64,000 nucleotides of DNA from Plantago major (lineage: Eukaryota; Streptophyta; Magnoliopsida; Lamiales; Plantaginaceae): contig CM048843.1 of the NCBI GenBank assembly GCA_026545765.1, positions 23,433,646 to 23,497,645 of the forward strand. The letters are read 5' to 3'. Positions 23,954 to 35,689 of this stretch are shown here, in pieces. Under the pieces are notes generated by a model. That model did not search any database, was not told the origin of the DNA, and saw only the letters and a list, made by a program, of their open reading frames with translations. Every line of letters starts with the position of its first letter. Positions within the stretch are counted from its first letter, which is position 1. Both the position numbers and the translations under genes were made by a program.

Positions 23954-25409
23954 ACTATTTGATAGTGGATGCGGAAAGCACATGACAGGAGACAAAGCAA
24001 ATCTGGTCGATTACAAAGCTTGCAACACGTGACCGATATCGATTTCTTTGAGGAGAATTAAATCCCTCTCTGGGATTTGGCAACGTCAAATTGGGAACAT
24101 TAACAATCACTGACGTATTACATGTTAAGGATTTGAAATATAATCTATTTAGCATGAGCCAATTTGCAAACAAAGGTTTTACTGTAAAATTCAAAGCAAA
24201 ATACTGCAAACTAATTGACAATGAGTCAAAGGCATACCTTGGTTGCTTTCGGCGGAAAGGCAGTCTTTATGTTGCCGATTGGGAATCTGCCACAACTGAA
24301 GAATGTCTCATGGTGAGTCAATCTGGTCACACAGAAGAGCACTGGTTATGGCACAAAAGAATGAGTCACTTGAACTTCAAAACTCTGAACAAACTTGCCA
24401 AGAAAGAGTTAGTGGTTGGCCTTCCCAAAACATCTTTCAGAAAGGATGGTATCTGTTCTGCATGTCAGATGGGGAAACAATCCAAAATCTCTTTCAAGTC
24501 CAAAACTAGACACTCTAGTGTTAGACCACTGCAACTACTACACATGGATCTTTTTGAATCATCTGTAACTAGTTATGCAGGAAAGAAATTTGGTCTGGTT
24601 GTTGTAGATGACTTCTCAAGATTCACTTGGGTTGTCTTTTTGAAACACAAATCTGATGCCAGGGTGGAGATACCAAACTTGCTGAAAAAGCTTGAAGTCA
24701 TGAAAAATGACAAGGTATCTGCAATCGTAAGCACCATGGTACTGAGTTTGTCAACCAGTACATAAAGGAGTTTTGTACCTGCAAAGGTATACAACACCAA
24801 CTTTCCTCTGTAAGAACACCTCAACAAAATGGTGTTGCAGAAAGGAAAAACAGAACCCTTAAAGAAGCTGCAAGGACGATGCTAGCTGACACTGAAATAA
24901 GTGAAGTTTATTGGGTTGAAGCTGTAAACACAGCCTGCTACACTCAGAACAGATGTTTGATAAACAAACACCATGATAAGACCCCTTATGAAATCTTGGT
25001 TGGTAGACCCCCTAATATCAAACATCTGAGAGTATTTGGTTGTAGATGTTTTGTTCTAAACAATGGAAAAGATTATCTGAGAACATTTCAACCAAAGGCA
25101 GATGAAGGTGTATTTCTTGGTTATTCCACGAATAGCAAAGCCTACAGAATTTACAACAAAAGAACAAAGAAAATTGAAGAATCAGTCCATGTTGTATTCT
25201 ATGAAGGAAGTAAGAAAACACCTCCTAATGATGAACTCTCAGAAAGGTTCAAAGAACTAATGTTGAGGGATTCTGAAGAAGAGTCCTCAGAAAGGAGAAA
25301 CATCATTATGGAAAGTGAGGATGACTCTGACGTAGAAAAGCTTGATATGCCTAGTAACAACCAGATGACTCACAAATATGATGAAGAATTTCCTATGAAA
25401 CTTCCATAA
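23954..25409 (+). pseudogene. SIRE protease and integrase
   Basis: Protease LFDSGCGKHMTGD (about 23959-23991) follows a TGA in place of a Trp codon. The integrase HHCC finger is HKRMSHLNFKTLNKL ... CSACQMGK (about 24355-24480). The first catalytic Asp is in LLHMDLFESS. The second catalytic Asp is lost: the frame breaks at about 24732, apparently by one missing base in its codon (AGC-ACC-ATG-GT). Catalytic Glu is in PQQNGVAERKNRTL (about 24825). The C-terminal part VFGCRCFV ... GVFLGYS is present and the frame ends with TAA 25407, probably from CAA. Confidence 0.92.
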
Positions 25410-27275
25410 ATGGAAACTGAAGATATTCATCATGAAGCTATCTCTGGAAATAATCTCTCTGAAAGACATGTTCCAGATAGCTCAAACACTGAACAAGTGT
25501 CAGACATTAATTGCCCTTCTGAGGAGCAAAATGTCTTAGATACTGAAAAAGTATCAAATCAAAATCCCAGTGATTCACATTCAAATCATTTGGATATTGA
25601 TCCTACTAGCACTAAACCTATGATGAGATGGATCAAGGATCATCCTGCAAAAGATGTGATTGGACCAATTAATCAAGGTGTTAGGACTAGGAGAGCAATA
25701 GCTGAAAATGCTAATTCTCTCTTTGGATGTTTCATCTCAAATATTGAACCTAAAAATATAGAAGAAGCATTAGGAGACCAAGACTGGATCTCTGCAATGC
25801 AAGAAGATTTGGATCAATTTGAGAGAAACAAAGTCTGGAAACTAGTTCCATTTGTGGAAGGAATATCTGTGATTGGAACTAAATGGGTTTTCAAAAACAA
25901 AATGAATGAATCTGGTGAAATAACCAGAAACAAAGCAAGATTGGTTGCCAAGGGATTTACCCATACTGAAGGCTTAGATTTTGATGAGTCATATGCACCA
26001 GTTGCCAGATTGGATGCAATAAGATCTTTTTAGCCTTTGCAGCTCATAAAGATTTTAAAGTTTATCAGATGGATGTCAAAAGTGCATTCTTGAACGATGA
26101 ACTTGCAGAAGAAGTTTATGTTGAGCAACCACCTGGCTTTGAAGTTTCCTCAGAAAGTAGAATGATCTATAAACTACAGAAAGCTCTGTATGAACTGAAA
26201 CAGGCTCCAAGAGCATGGTATGACACTTTGGCCAAATACCTTCTGGAAAGTAGTTTCAAGAAAGGTGAAGTTGATAAAACTTTATTTACCTTAAATCATG
26301 ATGGAAACTACTCTTAGTTCAAGTATATGTTGATGACATCATATTTGGATCAAAGGACAAGCAACTTTGTAATGACTTTGCAAATCTCATGAAAAGTAAG
26401 TTTGAGATGAGCATGATGGGAGAAATGAATTATTTTCTAGGATTGCAAGTCAAGCAACTCAATGATGGAATATTCATTAGTCAAACAAAGTATGCAAAAG
26501 ATATGCTCACAAAATTCAATCTTAAGCCTTCTGAAAAGAATGCTAAGATACCTATGAGCATTGGAACCAAAATGACCTATACTGAATCAGATAAGAGTGT
26601 TGAAGAACATAAGTATAGGAAATTGATAGGTTCACTACTTTACCTCACTGCAAGTAGACCTGATATTCAATACGCCGTTGGAGTGTGTGTTAGATTTCAG
26701 ACAAATCCGATGCAAACACACTACAACATTGCTATGAAAATTTTAAGGTATGTAAAAGGTACAGTAGATGTAGGATTGTGGTATCCTAAAGAAAGCAGAT
26801 TGAGTTTAGCTGGGTACTCAGACGCTGATTATGCTGGATCACTGCTTGATAGGAAAAGCACCTCAGGAACTTGTGGTACGGGCACTAGACTTATCTCGTG
26901 GTTTAGCAAGAAGCAAAACTCAATTGCAACTTCTACCACGTAGTTGAATATATTGCTGCTGGTTGTTGTGCAACACAAATTCTGTGGATACAACAACAAC
27001 TTAAAGACTATGGACTCGATGAAGAGAAAACTCCCATTTACTGTGACAACATAAGTGCTATTGCGATTACGCAGAATCCTAAATTTCATGCCAGAACAAA
27101 GCATATTGATGTTAGACATCACTTCATCAGAGACCATGTTGAAAAAGGCAATATAGAGATACTCAAGATTGGCACTGAAGACCAACTTGCAGATATCTTC
27201 ACTAAGCCACTACAAGAAAGTAGGTTCTTAGCCTTAAGACATAGTCTTGGACTAATGGAACTACGAATGAACTGA
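25410..27275 (+). pseudogene. SIRE reverse transcriptase and RNase H
   Basis: RT begins around [20 protein letters not shown] and [17 protein letters not shown] frameshift near 26030 precedes [13 protein letters not shown]. Another near 26310 precedes catalytic YVDD (26326-26337). RNase H follows with SRPDIQYAVGVCVRF, YSDADYAG and KSTSGTC. A break at 26941 removes the TEAEY motif region, after which CDNISAIAITQNPKFHARTK and the end ELRMN* at 27275 are intact. This part would copy the RNA into DNA and degrade the template, but at least three breaks prevent that. Confidence 0.93.
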
Positions 27276-27285
27276 AAAAGTTCAG

Positions 27286-27402
27286 GAATATGGAACGGGC
27301 ATCCAGAGAAGAGGAATCTGGAACGGGCATCCAGAGAAGAGGTATCTGGAACGGGCATCCAGAGAAGAGAAAAGAGAAATCTGGAACGGGTATCCAGAAG
27401 TC
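27286..27402 (+). repeat. Tandem repeat, about 28-bp unit, four copies
   Basis: Four units built on TCTGGAACGGGCATCCAGAG lie just after the pol stop codon. The third is a little longer and the fourth has TATCC for CATCC. Each unit holds a short palindromic core (CTGGAACGGGCATCCAG). Confidence 0.85.
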
Positions 27403-27902
27403 AAAAAGGCTAAAGAGCAAAAAGACAGCTTAAGATCTCTGAGATGGGAACTCAGATATCTGAATCACTCTATAAACGGGGAACACAAAGGAGAATAGTA
27501 CAACTATCTGCAGTCAACTACTCTCTTGAAATTTGCATTATTTCTATCTTGATGAAAAACTTGGAAAAATCCTAAGTATAAGACAGATTCAGATGCAAAC
27601 AGTGTTCTTGGTCATACAAAAACGTGATTCAGATAGCTAATAGCCAAAATTCATTAAATGGGCACAATTACACTTGTTGATTGTGATCATTGCTGAAGAA
27701 GCAATGGTGACCCTTGATGAAATTAAGTGTTTGATCTATACGGTGGAAATTAATTCACAGTAAATAGTGGGCTGTAAAAATTCCGACAAAGCCCACTTTG
27801 CATTTAATGCCGAACTAGCTTTTGCTCATGCCTGCTTGCAAATCACAGATACGTACACACAAAATCAATTTGTATGTATTTGTCTGTTGAGATTCTATTG
27901 CT

Positions 27903-27912
27903 ATATATATAG
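27903..27912 (+). promoter_or_regulatory. Putative internal TATA box upstream of the SIRE 3' gene
   Basis: CTATATATATAGG lies about 190 bp upstream of ATG 28102. It is followed by an AC-rich, stop-rich leader typical of a plant 5' UTR. No transcription evidence is available. Confidence 0.4.
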
Positions 27913-28101
27913 GATTTTGGCAAAAGAAATCACTTTCGCCTAATCCAAAATTCCGACTAACACAAAAATAGCAAAACCTTCTCTTGATTCTCTGCAAACC
28001 TTCTACAATCTCTGCAAATCAAGATTAAGTTTTTCTGCAAAGAATTACTGAATCAAATCTCTTTCAAACACCAATCCAAATTCCCTACACTATATAAAGA
28101 G

Positions 28102-29929
28102 ATGGCCCCAAAGAATTCTTCCACACAAAAATCTCAATCCTCCACTGGTACTGCTGAAAAGCAAGCACCAGAGTTGGTTATTGTGAACAACCGACTGGTA
28201 GGAGATTTTAATCCTGGCCATTGGACTTCAAATCACAGAATGATTTGGGGTGGTGCCATGGTTGAGGAATACCTCACGGCTGCAATAGAGAACCAATGAA
28301 GTCGATTCTTGACATGCTTGAAAAGGCACAAATCAAGGGTTTTCTATCTGCTCGCCCAAGTGGAATTTCATCACTCGATGTGTTGGAATCCTACAACAAC
28401 TCCAGGATAATTTCCTGTGTTTCTGAAGGCACTACAATAGTGTCTGTCAAAACCTTAGTCCAAGGAAAGGAAATCCTTCTGGACTTAACAACCTTCTGGA
28501 TTTTGAAATAAACACCAAGGATGATGATCTCCTTGAAGGTGTTAAACAATTGTACAGTGACGTGTGTGATCTTGAAAAATCAGATACACCCACTGAGTTC
28601 AAGCTTGCTGACATCCGAACCAGACATCTGATGGTTCACTGGGATATATTGGCTTGCATTCTTCACAGATGCTTTGATGGTCTACAAGGAGGTGCTAACC
28701 AGGTAAGCCAAGAACGATGGATCATGATGTTCTTGCTGAATCAACAAGACAAAAGGCTGGAAAACCCTTTTAACTGGGGAAAGTACGCCTTCATGAAGTT
28801 TGTGAAGAAGATTCAAGGCTTCGAGCCTAAGATCGCCAAAGGACTAGCTGAGCCAAAGGCCACAGTAGGCTATGGTCTGAAGATATGCTACTTCCTGGAG
28901 AAGCCTGGCATTGAGCTCAGAGAGACGGCTAAAATAGCCAACAGTAACCTACTCTACAAATATGAGTATACAAACTTGATGAAAAAGGTTACTGGGTCTC
29001 AGAAAGGTTCTAAGAAGCGAAAGTCTGAAAAGGTATCTGAAGAAAAGGTTGTGACCAAGAAGCACAGAACTTCAAGAAAGAAGTCTGCTGGCAAATCAGA
29101 AGACACACCCATTGAGGTTGTCGATTCTCAAATATCTGCAGGCCTTGCCGATGAACTGATAAAGGCAGATCAACTCATCAATGCTGCAAAAGAGTCATCA
29201 ACTACTGAACAAGTAGACTCAGCAAGAGAAAGTGTGTTCAGAAATGTTGCGACTAATGCAGAATGCCTTGCTGATGAACTTATTAATGCTGCCAAAACAG
29301 TTGAAAAGCACCAAGCCCCATCTGCAGAAATCGCAGGAGTAATGGACCAATCAGTTCCCAATGCTGATGAGAGCTCTGACGATGAAGATGATGAACTGGT
29401 CATCTCTCAAGTCCTAGAAAGAACAAAGAGGGCTAAGGTTACTGTAACAGTAACTGGTGATAAGGTTTCTGAAGAAGAACCTACACCTCAAGTTGCTAAA
29501 TAAGCACCTATAGCAAAGGTTGTTAGTGCAAACACATCATAAGGGAACGTTTCTTACGCACAACTTCACAAAGCCCTGATGAGTGGTAATTTAGTGCTGG
29601 CAGATGCTGATGAAAATGCCACATCTAAAAATCTGGAAGATCACTCTACTGACCGATCTTCTGCTTCCAGACAAACACAACAACCACAACAGCCACAAGT
29701 GGTTGATGAATTGGTAAATGAACTCCATTTCGAATTACCAGCATTACAACACGCTGAAGAAAATCCTGCAAAAGAGCAGGTTCCCCAACTCGACAAAAGG
29801 GATCAAACTGAGACATCCACTCAGTATGATCAACCAGGGGAGGCAACTGAGTTGCACACTCAGGAAAGGTGTGAAGTACCTAAAACTTCAAACAAAGAAC
29901 ATCTTTGGAACAAGAAGACCAAAGTATAA
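28102..29929 (+). pseudogene. SIRE 3' region gene, first part (env-like position, unknown function)
   Basis: ATG 28102 opens MAPKNSSTQKSQSSTG. Frame changes near 28290 and 28500 link it to the long frame 28550-29503 (FKLADIRTRHLMVHWDIL ... NPFNWGKYAFMKFVKKIQGF), then Lys-rich and acidic sequence. TAA at 29501 and another near 29540 precede the frame 29579-29929. I see no signal peptide or transmembrane segment, so an envelope role is not supported. The globular part has the general look of the plant transposon-associated domains often found in such elements, but I cannot assign it. It leads into the exon array downstream. Confidence 0.55.
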
Positions 29930-29931
29930 AA

Positions 29932-31982
29932 GGGTCACAAGTTCCAGAGACCAATCAGCCTGACAATGCTCAGGTAGCTGAATGGTTTAACTCCTACCTT
30001 GTGAAAAATTTTATGCTTGTATATCTTGTTACTTATATAAAAATTCTTTGTTACAGGCTGAGTTAGAAACACAGAAATAAGAGGAAGCTGGAAAGCTTGC
30101 CTCAGAAACTGAGAAGGAGGTTACCCCAACCTCGCCTCTTAAGAAATCTGAGCCTGTACCACATGTGATAATTGATTCTTAAGATAACACTTTTCAGTCA
30201 TTTGTCTATGTGCTTAATCATTTAAAGTAAATGTTTCTAACAGGCTCCAACTGAGAAAGAGGAAGATAAGGCAGAAATGCCAGAGACGAACCCAGAGACC
30301 GACAAGGTGTCTGAAGAACACATCATTGAGCCTTCTAGTATGAAGGTACATGAAAAATCAGTGATAAGTATTCTTCATCATGGGTTATCTTAAACTTCTT
30401 CTAAAATATTCAATACTTTCTACTTACAGGCTCATTCAGAAGTAGAAATGCAAAGGGAAAATGTTGCGACATCCCCTGCATCAATGGAAATTGATGAAGC
30501 TCCCAAGGCAACATCACATGAAAGAATACCAGAAACTGAGAAAGTTTCTGAGAAAAATGACTCTGAGCTTCCTATTGAGGAAGTAAGTCCAAAACTCAGA
30601 ACTCATTAAAGCATCTTTGCACAAATTCTTTCAAATAATTTCCTAAGTATTGTATTAATCTTAATTCTCAGGTTCAAGAAAGAAAGGTTGATGAGGACCA
30701 GACTTCCAAGTCTCCACCTCACAACAAAATATCTGAGACACCAATTGTCTCAGTAGCACAAGTCTCTGAGCCTGAAGTACTTACTCAGGTAACTCAGAAA
30801 CTAAACTACACTTCTACTGAGATATCTACAAAAGTTTTGAAGCTCACTCAAAACTCTTTCTTTCAGGCTCAAACAAGTGCAAAGCAGGCTCCCAATGATG
30901 AGAAAAGGGACCTACTTCCCTTCTTCAAAGCTCAAACCCTGCCAAAGCATATTCAATGCTTCAAGAAATGGCAAAGGTTAAGGTGCTCTGATCTCTCTGA
31001 AATATTGAGAATCACAGATCAACCAACCAGACGAGCACGAGCTCTTGACTTGGAGACGTATATCCATGCAATGTTCCCTACCGAACAGTATACAATTGCG
31101 ACTCTATTGCATAAGGATTTCTCCAGAGAAGTGGCGCACAGTTTGATACAAGCCTTTGAACAGGCAGATGGTCAGACAAGATTACAGATGGCATTCAAAC
31201 CAGTTCTGCCCCAGACTCTGCAATTTATACCCTCTGAACAAGAAGAGGTTAATGGGCAGAAGATCACTATTCCTGAAGTGATCAATCTTGTATCTGAAGA
31301 TGATGAGGAGGAAGAAAACGACTTCGATGAACCTCCCACTGACCATCACCAAAAGGATGACACAGACAAAAAGGATGATGATGATGCCCCTGCACCAGGG
31401 ACCGGAGAAATTTCACAAAGAAATCATGCCTCAACTGATGAAAAGCAAACTGAGAGGAAAGCACATAAATCTCCGTCTCCATCTCCTCAAAAGTCAACTC
31501 ATCCATCTTCCCAACAAAAGGTTATTACTGAACAAGTAGTTGAGGATTACGAGAAATCGCCGAAATTGTTGAATACTCAATCCAGAACTGCTCAACTCAG
31601 ACAACTGTTGGACGAAGAACAACAGCTCCATCTTCAACTGGAAGACCAGATAGCTAAATCCAGAGACAAGCTTGACCAACTACAAGATCAATATCTGCAA
31701 GAGATGATTGCTTACTCTGAGGTTAAAGAGCTACAGGATGCTGTAAATGCCATCACCAAAGAACTCGATACTGAAGAAGTATATGAAATTAATCATGATG
31801 CTAAGGCTGCATCATCTTCAAAAGAAGTACCATCCTCCTCCCAAAAAGGGAAGAAACCAATCTCTGAGATGGTTGCTGGAATCGACACAATCGATGAGAA
31901 TGTCCAAGAGGATGAAGATCACTTTGATTACTCGGATGATGAAGAAGACAAGACTTTGGCGAGCACCGCAATGAACATCTAG
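29932..31982 (+). pseudogene. SIRE 3' region gene, second part: array of phase-0 exons with GT-AG introns
   Basis: Inferred introns: 29974-30056 (83 nt), 30156-30243 (88), 30346-30429 (84), 30583-30671 (89), 30789-30866 (78). Exons between them are 99, 102, 153 and 117 nt, all multiples of three and all in phase 0. Four of five exons after an acceptor begin GCT (Ala). Exon peptides resemble each other (PETDKVSEEH, PETEKVSEKN, ETEKEVTP), as expected from exon duplication. The last exon runs 30867-31982 and encodes a globular start, an acidic linker and a coiled coil (LRQLLDEEQQLHLQLEDQIA). One TAA lies at 30078. The first donor context depends on a frame change upstream. Splicing is inferred only. 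Confidence 0.6.
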
Positions 31983-33660
31983 CGGTTTCACACTTGAAAA
32001 GGAAACCGATTGCTCACGAAACTTTCAAAGAACGCCAAATGTCCACTCCCATGAATACATGAACAAATACCAAGTAATGGCTCATCGAAAAGGAGATGTC
32101 TTCCGGAACAAGTAAGTAATTGCCTCCGTCCCTCCGAAATGAAAAAGTTCACCGAGCTCATCACTCGAGAGAACTAGCATAGTCATTGCTCGAAAGATCT
32201 GGAATGATAAGGGACGATGATCGTCTTTAGTGAAAAAGCTTTCCAAGGCAAGTTACATCTTTGGAAGCAGATGCCATCCTAGGCCCATTGAGCTCAGATA
32301 AGGACAATGGACTTATCAAGCAAAATCAGGAGCTCAAAGCCGAACTTCAGAAGTTGGTCACTTTACAATTATTTACAAGGGCATTTTGCCTCTCTCTCAG
32401 ATTCTTTTATGAGACTGAGTCAGCCAACAATGACTAAGGGGGAAAGAGTGTACAAATCTGGACCTCAAAGTCAGGGGGAATGGGAAGAAGGAGAAGAAAA
32501 CAAGAAGAAATGGAGTAGTGCGGCTCAGAGAGGAAGAAGAAACATGAAAACTTCCCAGCCACCACTCAGAATCAATGAACCCTCCTCAAGCCAAGCTGCT
32601 TTGCAAATAGTAGCTTCCCGAAACCCTCTTGAAGGAACTACAATGATAACAAGGGCCATGGCACAGAAACCTCCAAGGAGTACCAAGGCTCCAAGGAGAA
32701 GACAGGTTAAAGGGATTAATGAATCTTCTGAAGAAAAAGAAGAAGGCCAAATCAAGTCCCTGGGCAATGAAGAAGGCTGTAAAACTCTCACAAGATTTAA
32801 TCTTGATGATGAGGAAACTGATGAAGATGAAGCTCCTCTTCAAAGAAAAAGGAAAATTGAAAGCCTAACTGACCCATAGTCAAAGCCCTAGCGCCTAAAA
32901 CACCCTCTGGAAATACCAAGTCTATCCGGTGGTTCTTCAAGCAACAACCCCAAAGAGAATTCAAGGCGAGAGAAAGGCAGTGAGTCGAGCAAAGACAAAG
33001 TCAACTTCCACTCGGGCGAAGAAGCCAAAATAGAGTATGTGAAGAATGACAATGATTCCTCTCTCTGAGTGCATCAATCAGAAAAATGGCTATTGGATTC
33101 TGGAACTTAAGCATCTACTGGTAAATTCAAGATTTCCAGAACCAATCCATAAACAACTTATGGCATGGAGAAAAGATAAGCCAACCTTGATCAACACCAA
33201 TCACATTAAAGCCTGGTTGGATTTTGAAGTTGTCGAGAACTGAAGCCATGAGAAAGGACCTCTCGATGAATGTCCATATGGAAAGCGGATGATGTGCACG
33301 AGTCAATATCACAGAACAGCACAAGAGCAAGACTCATTGTGGAACCCTATGAGTCGTTCTATCTAGCGAAGATCAATACAAGGGTGACATCGGATATCGA
33401 GGATTATCTCTGAATACTTCAAGCTTTCGGATATCGACATAGAGCATGCCCGGAAGTGGGGAAAGTATCTGGGTCAAACATTTTGTCAAGAAAAATCCTA
33501 CCAAAACCTACAAAGAGGTCCGTGGATTTGCGGAGACACTTTGAGATGCTCGTCGTAACACTTCTCTATGATTATTTGGATGACATCAAAAGGTTTGGAG
33601 ATAGGAAATTTGCAGACTGATCCATAGAACTACTGTTGAAGACTTGAAGAGTTGAAGACT
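31983..33660 (+). pseudogene. SIRE 3' region, decayed coding remnants
   Basis: Several frames carry protein-like sequence: a coiled-coil piece (IKQNQELKAELQKLV, about 32320), the frame 32307-32879 with Ser/Lys/Glu-rich sequence and EAPLQRKRK, and a piece around SDIDIEHARKWGK (about 33425). Frame changes are frequent and no domain is recognised. A second polypurine-like TAAGGGGGAAAGAG lies near 32436. Confidence 0.4.
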
Positions 33661-33997
33661 TGAAGACTAGTCTATTAGGATGTTTACTTGGAGCTTGGCT
33701 ACTCCTGTTGTCCTAATTTACTAATTTTTCGTTGTTGTATTTTTGCTGACTGAGCTAAACTTGTTTTATGTATTGAAGTTATCTGTAATCTTTCTTTGTA
33801 ACTTATCTGAAGAACTTACTCTCAGATAGTATTGTATAAAAGATAACTTGTCAGCAAAGATCACACCTTGTGATTTGGTTGATGTTTACTTTCTGCACTT
33901 AATTAAATGAATTGAAAAATCTTAAGAAATGATTAAGTGTTGGATTGTTCACTCATCCAGATTTGTAATGGGTCAGATAGTCATCGTTGACTGATCA

Positions 33998-34011
33998 AAA
34001 AGGGGGAAATT
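33998..34011 (+). promoter_or_regulatory. Polypurine tract of the SIRE element
   Basis: AAAAAGGGGGAAAT directly precedes the 3' LTR and would prime plus-strand DNA synthesis. Confidence 0.85.
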
Positions 34012-35689
34012 TGTTAGGAAATTTGTTAGATATTTTGTTAGAAATATCTGTTTAGATTTTGATCAGCAACATGATGACTTATCTTAGTCTCAGAAAGGTG
34101 ATTAGTACTCTTGGTTCACTTGAACATTGTAAAAGAGGAAACCCACTAAGTATGATAGTCTAGCTAATCTTGTACAGGATGTTAGGTCTCAAAATGTAAT
34201 TTTTATTTTATGAAGAGAAGACCAAGAAGAAGACATCCAAGCAGAACAAGTTCAACGACATTGAAGATTTGAAGAAACTGCACAAGATTACTGAAATAGT
34301 TTTTCAGATACCTTGGCCAGATTTCTTGAAGACGCGAATGATTGCTAAACAAATCATGTCACAAGAGATATCTGAGAAGTCAAGAGGTCCATCTGGAAAA
34401 CAAGGAAAGTGTCCACAGATATCTACACTCAGATACCTTGAGCTTTAAACCACATTTCTGATAAAGAAATATATATTGCAAACAAAGTTGTTTCAATAAA
34501 GGTGGTATCTGAAGTTAAAGGTAAGGACGTGCTAAAACTCAGAGAAAACTGATAAAGTTAAGTCTCTGATACAAAGCATAGTTCCGTTGGCACTACAGGA
34601 CAAAAAGTATAGTACAATGCATTTAATGTACGGACATAGATGTCTGAACAAAAGGAACGGTACCTTCTGAAGAAGAAGACAAACCTGCTACAGTACTATA
34701 CACAGATATCAATAGTTTGAATTTGATTTAAGCCTAACGGATACTATTCAATGGCATTCAAATTCATCTATAAATATCAACACTTAGAGTGCTTGAGAAG
34801 ACACACTGAACACCTTAGATACAACTGAACTTACATCGAATAATCTCATCCAAGCTCTCTCAAGCAAACTACTTATCCTCAAAGCTTTCTGTTGCGACCA
34901 AAGCTCTTGATCTTAAGTAGCACTAAAGTTCTAAGTGTCCTGATCCTAAACAAGCACAGCTATCTGTGAAAGAGTTGAATCAAAAGATCAAGTATCTGAG
35001 ATTCATTCTCTTGAACATTTATCTGAGACTTGGGCCAGTAAAAAGAACAAGATACCATACATTGAAAAGTGTATTAAGTATACTTGATTCACAGAGCTAT
35101 CTGATTAACTGAGAAGTTAATAAAGAAGCTCATCTGACAACTCAAACCAAAACCAACACCATCACTGGCGTGGAGTACAGGAAGTACTTAGTTTGAGAAA
35201 CTAAGGAATAACTCCAAGGTTATTGAGCACAGGAAGTACTTAGCTTGGGAAGCTAGGGAATAGCTCAAAAAGGTTTCGCACAGAAGTACTTGGTCGTGGA
35301 AAGCCGGGGAACAACTCAGGGGGAACATTTGGTTGGGAACCATTTGTTTAAGGAATCTTAGAATAGGATTTTTGTAAGGTGACCTCAATTATCTATTCTA
35401 GTGAATTCTAGGTCTTTGGAAGACCGAAGTGGATTAGTTGGAGGATTACGCCACCTCCAGATACCACTATACTTGCTGTGTTATTTACTTTTCTGTACTT
35501 ACATTTCAGCAACACACACACACACTTTAACTGTTTCTGCACTTATCTATCTTAAGTCTTCCGCACTCTGAATCTAAGTATCAGATATCTACACAGATAT
35601 CTGAGAAATAGTTTTTATCGACAAAAGTTTTAAAAGACTATTCACCCCCCCCCCTCTAGTCTTTTACTTTGACGTTATCTGGACCAACA
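34012..35689 (+). repeat. 3' LTR of the SIRE element
   Basis: It is 1678 bp with the same termini as the 5' LTR. It includes short insertions relative to it (near 34287, 34318 and 35590) and a deletion near 35279. Confidence 0.95.

Larger units (their letters stand above)
19696..35689 (+). mobile_element. Full-length Ty1/copia retrotransposon, SIRE (Maximus) type, 16 kb
   Basis: LTRs at 19696-21349 and 34012-35689 share TGTTAGGAAA...CCAACA termini. TSD TACCT lies at 19691-19695 and 35690-35694. The primer-binding site TGGTATCAGAGC and a polypurine tract are in place. Domain order is gag, protease, integrase, RT, RNase H, which is copia order. Large size, long LTRs, a large gag with coiled coil and a long region after pol point to the SIRE lineage, known for extra env-like ORFs there. 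Many frameshifts make it non-autonomous. Confidence 0.95.

Noticed and set aside
27286-27402. CRISPR-like array
   Set aside because: Units are directly adjacent with no unique spacers, and this is a plant retroelement.
28102-31982. Retroviral-type envelope gene in SIRE
   Set aside because: The position fits, but I see no signal peptide, transmembrane segment or furin-like site, so I call it a gene of unknown function.
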